The position numbers were made by a program, and so were the translations under genes. From contig USAX01000130.1 in NCBI GenBank assembly GCA_900552705.1, positions 1-5,171 of the forward strand: a DNA stretch of 5,171 nt, read 5' to 3'. This document shows positions 1 through 4,522 of the stretch, piece by piece (the stretch's first letter is position 1; the number at the start of each line of letters is the position of its first letter). This DNA comes from an uncultured Collinsella sp. (lineage in GTDB: Bacteria; Actinomycetota; Coriobacteriia; Coriobacteriales; Coriobacteriaceae). Under the pieces are notes generated by a model. That model was not told the DNA's origin. It ran no database searches and saw only the letters and a list, made by a program, of their open reading frames with translations.

Positions 1-653
1 GCATGACCACCAACCAGATCGACCAGATGATCTACGACTACACCGTCGAGCACGGTGGCACGCCGGCCGACCTCAACTACGAGGGCTACCCCAAGAGCGT
101 GTGCACCTCGATCAATGATGTGGTCTGTCACGGCATCCCCTGCGATGCGGATGTGCTGCACGAGGGCGACATCATCAACGTGGACTGCTCCACGATCTTG
201 GACGGTTACTTTAGTGATTCGAGCCGTATGTTCTGCATCGGCGAAGTCTCGGCCGAGCGCCAGCGCCTGGTCGACGTCACCCGCGCCAGCGTGGAGGCGG
301 GTCTGGCAGCCGTCAAGCCATGGCTGCCGCTCTCCGTCATGGCCGAGGCCGTGCAAAAGACGGTCGAGGACGCCGGTTTTAGCGTGGTACGCGAGTACGG
401 CGGACACGGCATCGGTAAGGAGTTCCACGAGGACCCGTTTGTGGGCTTTACCACCGAGGCACCCGATGTGGACACCATCATGGCTCCGGGCATGGTCTTT
501 ACCATCGAGCCTATGGTCAATGCCGGAGCGCCCGACATCAAGATCAGCAAGGGCGATGGTTGGTGCGTGCGCACCAAGGACGGCAGCGATTCGGCCCAGT
601 GCGAGGTACAGCTCGTGGTGACCGAGGACGGCTACGAACTGCTCAGCTGGTAG
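1..653 (+). CDS. map: Type I methionine aminopeptidase, C-terminal part (5' end outside window)
   Basis: Removes the initiator methionine from nascent proteins in the cytoplasm. The first ATG, at base 3, is probably internal. From memory of E. coli MetAP, the sequence aligns from about its residue 37, so some 35-40 N-terminal residues lie upstream, and bases 1-2 fit the end of a glycine codon. Numbering from that Met, the five dinuclear-metal ligands are D61 (INVDCS), D72 (FSDSS), H135 (GGHGIG), E169 (TIEPMVNAG) and E201 (AQCEVQL). Their spacing (11, 63, 34, 32) closely follows E. coli. The active-site histidines H43 (VCHGIP) and H142 (EFHEDP) and the pocket cysteine C34 (YPKSVC) are also present. 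There is no N-terminal zinc-finger extension in the visible part. One oddity is PWLPL at 106-110, where relatives have a PG turn. The gene ends at TAG and is followed 9 nt later by a strong terminator, so it is the last gene of its transcript. Family call is firm; whether this is the only map copy cannot be seen. Confidence 0.95.
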   Translation, partial: MTTNQIDQMIYDYTVEHGGTPADLNYEGYPKSVCTSINDVVCHGIPCDADVLHEGDIINVDCSTILDGYFSDSSRMFCIGEVSAERQRLVDVTRASVEAGLAAVKPWLPLSVMAEAVQKTVEDAGFSVVREYGGHGIGKEFHEDPFVGFTTEAPDVDTIMAPGMVFTIEPMVNAGAPDIKISKGDGWCVRTKDGSDSAQCEVQLVVTEDGYELLSW

Positions 654-662
654 CCGTAGATG

Positions 663-709
663 CGCCGGATGCTGACGGGCACGCTCGTCTTGCATCCGGC
701 GTTTTATTT
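663..709 (+). terminator. Rho-independent terminator of map
   Basis: A perfect 10-bp GC-rich stem (663-672 with 692-701, CGCCGGATGC/GCATCCGGCG) encloses a 19-nt loop. The loop itself holds a 4-bp GACG/CGTC helix (674-677 with 686-689). The stem is followed at once by GTTTTATTT. It lies 9 nt past the map stop codon and is oriented for plus-strand transcription. Confidence 0.88.
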
Positions 710-715
710 GAACGT

Positions 716-762
716 TTTGCCCGATAAAACCTGCCAAAATAAACCTGTCCCTTTTTGGTAGG
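716..762. repeat. Hairpin-forming intergenic repeat, copy 1
   Basis: This 47-nt stretch is closely matched by the one at 2929-2974. Shared blocks are TTTGCCC, GATAAAACNTGCCAAAA and CCCTTTTTGGNAGG. The differences are one inserted A, a few substitutions and a two-base gap in the loop. It folds into a 10-bp hairpin (730-739 with 753-762, one G-T pair) with a 13-nt loop. Read on the minus strand, the hairpin is followed by GTTTTAT and looks like a weak terminator. Here, however, it sits just ahead of a plus-strand gene, ending 6 nt before the dehydrogenase ribosome binding site. It is probably a dispersed repeat family; the name and copy number are unknown to me. Confidence 0.7.
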
Positions 763-768
763 CTGAGC

Positions 769-775
769 GGAGAGG
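769..775 (+). promoter_or_regulatory. Ribosome binding site fixing the GTG start of the dehydrogenase
   Basis: GGAGAGG lies 7 nt before the GTG at 783. No in-frame ATG nearby offers a better start, so this site decides the start. I could not find a convincing -35/-10 pair between the upstream terminator and this point. Confidence 0.75.
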
Positions 776-782
776 ACTGCTT

Positions 783-1718
783 GTGAACATCCTGGTTTTG
801 CTGCCCGTCAACGACCGCCATCGCGCAATTCTTGAGTCGAGCGCTCCGGGCGAGGACTTTATCTACACGAGCTCCGACGCTATCACGCGCGAACAAGTCG
901 TCAACGCCGACGTGATCTTGGGCAACATAGACCCTGCCCTGCTTACCGCATGCGAGCACCTCCAGCTGCTGCAACTACAGACCGCGGGCTATGACGATTA
1001 CTTGGCCGCCGGCACCGTGCCAGCCGACGCCAAACTGTCTTGCTCGGTGGGCGCCTACGGCCAGGCCGTGAGCGAGCACATGTTTGCCATGGTCCTTTCC
1101 ATGATGAAGCGTCTGCCTGGCTATCACGACTTGCAGCGCGAGCATCGCTGGGAGGATTTGGGGCCGGTCACTTCGCTCAAAAATGCCAATGTGCTCGTGC
1201 TGGGCGCGGGCGATATCGGCGGCCACTTCGCCACGCTCTGCCGCAGCATGGGTGCACACGTCCGCGGCATCAAGCGCCATCCGCTCGTCTACCCCATCGT
1301 GTTTGAGGACATGGACGGCATGGATGCCCTGTCCGAGCGCCTGGCCGAGGCTGACATCGTCGCATCCTTTATGCCCAGCACACCCGAGACCCGCGGCCTG
1401 GCGAACGCCGAGTTCTTCGCCGCGATGAAGCCGGGCGCCTTCTTTGCCAACGGCGGCCGCGGCGATCTTGTGGTCGCCGACGACTTAGTTGCCGCCCTGG
1501 AGTCAGGACATCTCGCCGGCGCCGCGGTCGACGTCACCGACCCCGAGCCGCTGCCTGCGACAAGCCCGTTGTGGGATGCGCCCAACATGCTCATCACGCC
1601 GCACATCTCCGGCTGGTTCCACTTGGCCGCCACGCTCAACAACGTGGTCGACATCGCCGCGGAGAATCTGCGTCACCTGCAGGCCGGCGAGACCCTGCGC
1701 TGCTGGATCGAACACTAA
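783..1718 (+). CDS. D-2-hydroxyacid dehydrogenase (NAD(P)-dependent)
   Basis: A 311-aa cytoplasmic oxidoreductase that should interconvert a 2-keto acid and its D-2-hydroxy acid using NAD(H) or NADP(H). The N-terminal part (about 1-95) and the extreme C-terminus form the substrate domain. The Rossmann domain starts with VLVLGAGDIG, in which GxGxxG is residues 141-146. The catalytic set is complete: R226 in NGGRGDLVV, E255 in VTDPEPLP (29 residues after the Arg, the usual spacing) and H274 in TPHISGW. The acidic residue expected after the second Rossmann strand is absent. That stretch reads VRGIKRHP (160-167), with basic residues, which hints at NADP(H) preference (inference). Length is normal for the family. 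The true substrate (glyoxylate/hydroxypyruvate, phenylpyruvate or other) cannot be read from sequence. It appears monocistronic, with a terminator upstream and a convergent gene downstream. Start is GTG, chosen by its ribosome binding site. Confidence 0.9.
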   Translation: MNILVLLPVNDRHRAILESSAPGEDFIYTSSDAITREQVVNADVILGNIDPALLTACEHLQLLQLQTAGYDDYLAAGTVPADAKLSCSVGAYGQAVSEHMFAMVLSMMKRLPGYHDLQREHRWEDLGPVTSLKNANVLVLGAGDIGGHFATLCRSMGAHVRGIKRHPLVYPIVFEDMDGMDALSERLAEADIVASFMPSTPETRGLANAEFFAAMKPGAFFANGGRGDLVVADDLVAALESGHLAGAAVDVTDPEPLPATSPLWDAPNMLITPHISGWFHLAATLNNVVDIAAENLRHLQAGETLRCWIEH

Positions 1719-1720
1719 TT

Positions 1721-1748
1721 GTTCCGGCGTTTTGCCAAACGCCGGAAC
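1721..1748. terminator. Perfect 12-bp hairpin after the dehydrogenase; terminator candidate lacking a T-run
   Basis: GTTCCGGCGTTT (1721-1732) pairs perfectly with AAACGCCGGAAC (1737-1748) around a TGCC loop, only 2 nt after the dehydrogenase stop codon. Position and stability suggest a 3'-end structure. The bases after it are CCCTCGA on the plus strand and AATTAG on the minus strand, so neither side has a proper T-run. It may be a weak or factor-assisted terminator, or an mRNA-protecting stem. Confidence 0.4.
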
Positions 1749-1761
1749 CCCTCGACGCTGC

Positions 1762-1859
1762 GAGCCCGCCAGAGCGGCAATCTGACGTTCAATCGTCGGG
1801 CATGGCCAAAAGGCCTATGCCCTCCTCTTTCACGTCACCTTGCTCACTCTGGCGGGCTC
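1762..1859. repeat. Long-range inverted repeat with nested hairpins between convergent genes
   Basis: The 13-nt arms GAGCCCGCCAGAG (1762-1774) and CTCTGGCGGGCTC (1847-1859) are perfectly complementary across 72 nt. Inside are a small GACG/CGTC stem (1784-1787 with 1794-1797) and the compact hairpin at 1798-1822. An 8-bp direct repeat, CTGACGTT, occurs at 1782-1789 and 1863-1870. No credible gene lies here: the short open frames have no ribosome binding site and no recognisable protein. It could be a degenerate miniature element, a structured RNA, or the shared 3' region of two converging transcripts. Confidence 0.55.
1798..1822. repeat. Nested hairpin inside the 1762-1859 inverted repeat
   Basis: GGGCATGGCC (1798-1807) pairs with GGCC-T-ATGCCC (1812-1822, one bulged T) around an AAAA loop. 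That makes 10 bp with a tetraloop-sized turn, the most stable inner element of the structured gap. No T-run follows on either strand. Confidence 0.5.
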
Positions 1860-1897
1860 TCGCTGACGTTTGCTCAACCTGCAGGGTCTTCAAATTG

Positions 1898-2389
1898 CTA
1901 GAGCGTTGCTAAGTAATTCTTTGCGTCTTCTACGCTCATTGCTGCAACGGGTGCGTGTGAACAGAGTTTGGCATCGTTGGTGACCAGTAGATCTGCTTGA
2001 GCGCTTATCGCTGCCGCAATGATTAAATCGTCTTCGTAATCGCTATGGAGCTCACGCTGCCTGCTCGCCATCCATATATCGCTCAGGTCACAGGGCGCTG
2101 GCGTGGCAAGCTGCGACAGCACGCTAAGACAATCCCATGCAAGCGATGTCGCTGCCGCAGCGGCATCTTGGGAAAGAGAACCATGCTCTCGCCGATACCA
2201 TGCCTTATGTTCGCTTGAAATCAAATAGAACAGGTCTTTGGACGATGTCGCCGCATACAGCAAATCCACCTGCGCCGTGCATGCATCACGTAAAAACTCA
2301 ATCGCCACCGCACGACCACGTCGTGAGGGAATGAAGTAATCGAGCCACACGTTGGTGTCAACCAAGATGCGCTTTGGAGTCTCACTCAT
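1898..2389 (-). CDS. PIN-domain ribonuclease toxin of a type II toxin-antitoxin pair
   Basis: A 163-aa protein with the PIN nuclease layout. The first acidic residue is D11 in the opening strand ILVDTNVWLDYF. The acidic cluster D117-Y-E119-D120 is followed by the helix LIIAAAISA, and D139 sits in the closing LLVTND. E60 (SSE) is a candidate for the remaining acidic position. This arrangement resembles the PIN_3/VapC-like group, Mg-dependent endoribonucleases that cut RNA (family knowledge; the target is unknown). It is the distal gene of a two-gene operon. Its ATG overlaps the antitoxin end by 8 nt (ATGAGTGA), and the nearest ribosome binding site, GAGGAG (2403-2408), is 13 nt away, so translation is probably coupled to the antitoxin. 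It is slightly longer than typical VapC. It ends at TAG and faces the dehydrogenase gene across a structured gap. An active toxin is inferred from intact acidic residues only. Confidence 0.85.
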   Translation of the reverse strand: MSETPKRILVDTNVWLDYFIPSRRGRAVAIEFLRDACTAQVDLLYAATSSKDLFYLISSEHKAWYRREHGSLSQDAAAAATSLAWDCLSVLSQLATPAPCDLSDIWMASRQRELHSDYEDDLIIAAAISAQADLLVTNDAKLCSHAPVAAMSVEDAKNYLATL

Positions 2390-2762
2390 AGAGCCAGCTC
2401 ATCTCCTCGCCATAGCGATCCGCATAGGCATTCCGTTTGAGCTCTTCGTCGTCCGATGGCTGAGCCTTGACCATATCGATTCCCGACTCACAGCAAGCGG
2501 CAGCGAACAGCTTCGACCCCTGATCCATAAGCTCGAGCTTACGTTTGGCGGCCTTTTCGCGCTCGCGCTGTTCCGCCCGGGCACGACTGGGCAGCAGGAT
2601 ATCCTCGAGCGCACCGGGGCGATCGGCCAGCGACGCTGCAAGCTGCCAGAGCGCTCGCACCGCTTGGCTCGGCGTCATACCGGCCTTGGAGAGAGCGGCG
2701 TCCCCACTCCTTTTAAGATCGGCATCGAGACGTACGTTGATCTGAGCGGCTGTTGTGGTCAT
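2382..2762 (-). CDS. RelB/DinJ-family ribbon-helix-helix antitoxin
   Basis: A 126-aa protein expected to bind and neutralise the overlapping PIN toxin and to repress its own operon. Residues 8-13 (INVRLD) form the DNA-binding beta strand. They are followed by helix 14-27 and, after the turn GMTPSQAVR, helix 31-44, the pattern of the RelB/DinJ antitoxins. After it comes a highly charged, probably helical stretch (59-79, rich in R, E and K) and an acidic C-terminal tail (103-126), the likely toxin-wrapping part. It is clearly longer than E. coli DinJ (about 86 aa). The start ATG at 2762 has an excellent AAGGAGGGG site just before it. RelB/DinJ antitoxins are best known with RelE/YafQ-type toxins, so the PIN partner here is a mixed pairing. 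Confidence is high for the fold and antitoxin role. Confidence 0.87.
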   Translation of the reverse strand: MTTTAAQINVRLDADLKRSGDAALSKAGMTPSQAVRALWQLAASLADRPGALEDILLPSRARAEQREREKAAKRKLELMDQGSKLFAAACCESGIDMVKAQPSDDEELKRNAYADRYGEEMSWLYE

Positions 2763-2764
2763 GA

Positions 2765-2773
2765 CCCCTCCTT
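2765..2773 (-). promoter_or_regulatory. Ribosome binding site of the antitoxin
   Basis: AAGGAGGGG on the minus strand is nearly full anti-SD complementarity and ends 2 nt before the ATG (5 nt from the AAGGAG core). It is much stronger than the site available to the toxin, which fits excess antitoxin synthesis. Confidence 0.8.
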
Positions 2774-2785
2774 AATACTTCAAAA

Positions 2786-2839
2786 CTATCATAAAACTCT
2801 ATGGTAGATACGTAAAGCATGTATAGCATTTATAAGCAT
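2786..2839 (-). promoter_or_regulatory. Candidate operator array: dyad over the -10 plus three ATGCT repeats
   Basis: An imperfect dyad, CTATCAT (2786-2792) with ATGGTAG (2801-2807), matches at 6 of 7 positions and overlaps the -10 and spacer. Just upstream, ATGCT (minus strand) occurs three times, at 2835-2839, 2825-2829 and 2816-2820, with 10- and 9-bp periods. The last copy touches the -35. Ribbon-helix-helix dimers bind short repeats placed about one helical turn apart, so these are plausible antitoxin binding sites (inference). Confidence 0.5.
2788..2816 (-). promoter_or_regulatory. Sigma70-type promoter of the toxin-antitoxin operon
   Basis: On the minus strand the -35 is TTTACG (2811-2816, 4 of 6 to consensus) and the -10 is TATGAT (2788-2793, 5 of 6), with an exact 17-nt spacer. 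Transcription would begin near 2780, giving a leader of about 18 nt that carries the antitoxin ribosome binding site. The region is AT-rich compared with its surroundings. Called from sequence only. Confidence 0.65.
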
Positions 2840-2857
2840 TAGCCGTACTCTGTACAC

Positions 2858-2890
2858 AAAAAACCGCCGAGGCACATTGCGCCTCGGCGG
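2858..2890 (-). terminator. Rho-independent terminator of the M18 aminopeptidase transcript
   Basis: On the minus strand a perfect 10-bp stem (2881-2890 with 2864-2873, CCGCCGAGGC/GCCTCGGCGG), with a 7-nt loop, is followed directly by six T residues. It lies 85 nt past the aminopeptidase stop codon and upstream of the toxin-antitoxin promoter, so it insulates that operon from read-through. There is no T-run on the plus side. Confidence 0.88.
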
Positions 2891-2928
2891 CTACGCATCA
2901 CCGATCTAGTTCGGTTTCACCCTTTGCA

Positions 2929-2974
2929 TTTGCCCAGATAAAACATGCCAAAATTAACATCCCTTTTTGGCAGG
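2929..2974. repeat. Hairpin-forming intergenic repeat, copy 2
   Basis: The second copy of the repeat at 716-762, same orientation. It folds through ATGCCAAAA (2945-2953) with TTTTGGCAG (2965-2973): eight pairs plus a closing C-G beyond one mismatch, loop 11 nt. Copy 1 has a G-T pair where this copy has G-C, so the fold is kept while the bases drift. It begins 1 nt after the M18 stop codon. Read on the minus strand it is followed by TGTTTTAT, so it may act as a first, weak terminator ahead of the strong one at 2858-2890. Confidence 0.7.
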
Positions 2975-2975
2975 T

Positions 2976-4361
2976 TTAGAACTCTACGCTTTCGGCGCCG
3001 TTGATGGTTAGGTTGCGCTCGTAGAAGGCGGTGAGGGCGCGGATGGCGTACATCACGTCGCGCACGCCGCCGGTCTCGTAGCTCGAGTGCATGGCAAGCT
3101 GCGGCAGGCCCACGTCCACGGCATGCATGCTCGCCTGCATGTTCGACAGGTTGCCCAGGGTAGAACCGCCGGCCATGTCGCTCTTGTTGGCGAAGGCCTG
3201 CGTGGGCACGTCGGCGTCATCGCAGATAGCCTGGAACACCGCGCGGCTAAAGGCATCGGTGCAATAGTGCTGGTTGGCTGCCTCCTTGATGACGATGCCG
3301 CCGTTGAGCACCACCTGGTTGCGGGCGTCGCACTTCTCGGCGTGGTTGGGGTGCACGGCATGCGCGTTGTCGCAGCTCACGAGCATCGAAGCGGCAAGCG
3401 CACGGTGGTACGACTCGTCGTCAAAGCCCAGCGAGCCGTTAATGCGGCGCAGCGCGTCGGCCAAGAACGTCGACATGGCGCCCTGCTTGGTCTCGGAGCC
3501 AACCTCCTCATTATCAAAGCAGCAAAAGACCGACACGTCGTGCGCGTTCTCGGCACCCAAAAATGCCTGCAGCGAGGTGTAGGCGCAGGCCAGGTCGTCG
3601 AGCTTGGGCGTCGAGATAAACTCGTCGGCCCAGCCCCAAATGCGCGCATCCTGACGATTGACCAGGAACAGATCGCGGCCCAAAATCTGCTCGGGCTCAA
3701 CGTCCAGCTCGTCGGCGATCAGGGCGTCAAAGTCGCCCTGCTTAAGGTCACCAGCGCTGATGAGCGGGCACAGGTCAACGGCTCGGTTGGGAGCAAAGCC
3801 CTCGTTGACGCCACGGTTCATATGGATGGCAAGGCTCGGAATGATGGCAACTTCGCGCTCGGTAGCGAGCAAGCGGCTCTCGATACGGTCGCCCTCGCGC
3901 ACCAGCACGCGGCCCGCAAGTGCCAGCGGGCGATCGAACCAGGTGTAGTCGATCATGCCGCCGTAGGCCTCGGTGTTCAGGCGCAGCGTCTCGCCCGCGC
4001 CGTCGAGCTCGGGCACGGCCTTAACCTTAAACGTCGGCGAATCGCTGTGTGACGCCGTGAGTTGAAAATGATAGTCGCCGGCAACGCCGTCCTCGCCCCA
4101 CGTAGCGGCCAGGTCTTCGCCCACCTTAAAAGCGATGACGCTCGAGGTATTGCGCTGCGTGTAATAACGCCCGCCCGGCTCGATATCCCACGCTGCATTC
4201 TCGGGCAGGTAGGTAAAGCCCGCCTCGTCGAGCTCGGCCATAATGGTCGCCGCCGTATGAAACATGCTGGGGCATGCCTCGATAAAGTCGATAAGGTCGT
4301 TGGCAGCCTCGATATCGTCGGCCGTCACATGCGCGCGCTCGGGCGCTTCCTGATCCGTCAT
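2976..4361 (-). CDS. M18-family aminopeptidase (aspartyl aminopeptidase-like)
   Basis: A 461-aa cytoplasmic zinc metallopeptidase that removes N-terminal residues from peptides. Family members prefer acidic residues, but specificity here is inferred. Visible ligands, numbered from the chosen Met, are H105 and nearby D107 (TASHSDSPTFK), the bridging D255 (PKLDDLACAY), E285-E286 (FDNEEVGSETKQGA; general base and ligand), D331 (SCDNAHAVHPN) and H425 (AMHSSYET). The spacing E286-D331-H425 (45, 94) closely follows the human enzyme as I recall it. The segment between H105 and D255 is the dimer/substrate domain. The start at 4361 is preferred because AAAGGGGAGA precedes it. An upstream in-frame ATG at 4430 would add 23 residues but has no ribosome binding site and lies outside family similarity. 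The gene is monocistronic, divergent from the hydrolase at 4523, and ends in a repeat hairpin plus a strong terminator. Confidence 0.93.
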   Translation of the reverse strand: MTDQEAPERAHVTADDIEAANDLIDFIEACPSMFHTAATIMAELDEAGFTYLPENAAWDIEPGGRYYTQRNTSSVIAFKVGEDLAATWGEDGVAGDYHFQLTASHSDSPTFKVKAVPELDGAGETLRLNTEAYGGMIDYTWFDRPLALAGRVLVREGDRIESRLLATEREVAIIPSLAIHMNRGVNEGFAPNRAVDLCPLISAGDLKQGDFDALIADELDVEPEQILGRDLFLVNRQDARIWGWADEFISTPKLDDLACAYTSLQAFLGAENAHDVSVFCCFDNEEVGSETKQGAMSTFLADALRRINGSLGFDDESYHRALAASMLVSCDNAHAVHPNHAEKCDARNQVVLNGGIVIKEAANQHYCTDAFSRAVFQAICDDADVPTQAFANKSDMAGGSTLGNLSNMQASMHAVDVGLPQLAMHSSYETGGVRDVMYAIRALTAFYERNLTINGAESVEF

Positions 4362-4363
4362 GC

Positions 4364-4373
4364 TCTCCCCTTT
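4364..4373 (-). promoter_or_regulatory. Ribosome binding site deciding the M18 start
   Basis: AAAGGGGAGA on the minus strand sits 2 nt before the ATG at 4361, with the GGGG core 5 nt away. The alternative ATG at 4430 has only an unconvincing GCACGGA before it, so the shorter 461-aa product is favoured. Confidence 0.7.
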
Positions 4374-4450
4374 CGCTGGGCTGATGATCCCCTCCAGCAT
4401 ACCCCGCCACGCCAGCGCCGCACTCTTCATTCCGTGCTAAATTCCGCGCC

Positions 4451-4466
4451 GCTCACCAAGTTGAGC
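4451..4466. other. Small inverted repeat in the divergent intergenic region
   Basis: GCTCA (4451-4455) and TGAGC (4462-4466) form a 5-bp dyad around 6 nt, midway between the divergent M18 and hydrolase genes. It has operator-like size and place, but such short dyads are common by chance. I could not find a clear -35/-10 for either gene in this 160-bp gap. Confidence 0.25.
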
Positions 4467-4522
4467 CATCATGCCCGCGCTCCTTTTGCGACAATTGCAC
4501 TAACAGGACGAGAGGAGTCGTC

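Noticed and set aside
708..745. Promoter for the dehydrogenase (TTGAAC or TTGCCC as -35)
   Set aside because: No -10 box at acceptable spacing scores above about half of consensus, and the elements lie inside the dispersed repeat.
1719..1912. Small plus-strand open frames in the gap after the dehydrogenase
   Set aside because: No ribosome binding site, no plausible protein composition, and the stretch is better explained as inverted repeats.
2352..2807. Plus-strand open frame (151 aa) opposite the antitoxin
   Set aside because: Antisense to a well-supported RelB/DinJ-like gene and running through its promoter; no supporting motif or ribosome binding site.
3087..4052. Long plus-strand open frame (321 aa) opposite the M18 gene
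   Set aside because: It lies wholly antisense to a gene with intact catalytic motifs, has no recognisable domain, and is a normal shadow in GC-rich DNA.
4396..4424. M18 promoter with TATGCT as -10 on the minus strand
   Set aside because: No matching -35 at 16-18 nt upstream; too weak to call.
4362..4430. N-terminal extension of the M18 aminopeptidase starting at 4430
   Set aside because: No ribosome binding site before that ATG, and the extra 23 residues do not resemble the family start. The ATG at 4361 has a strong site.
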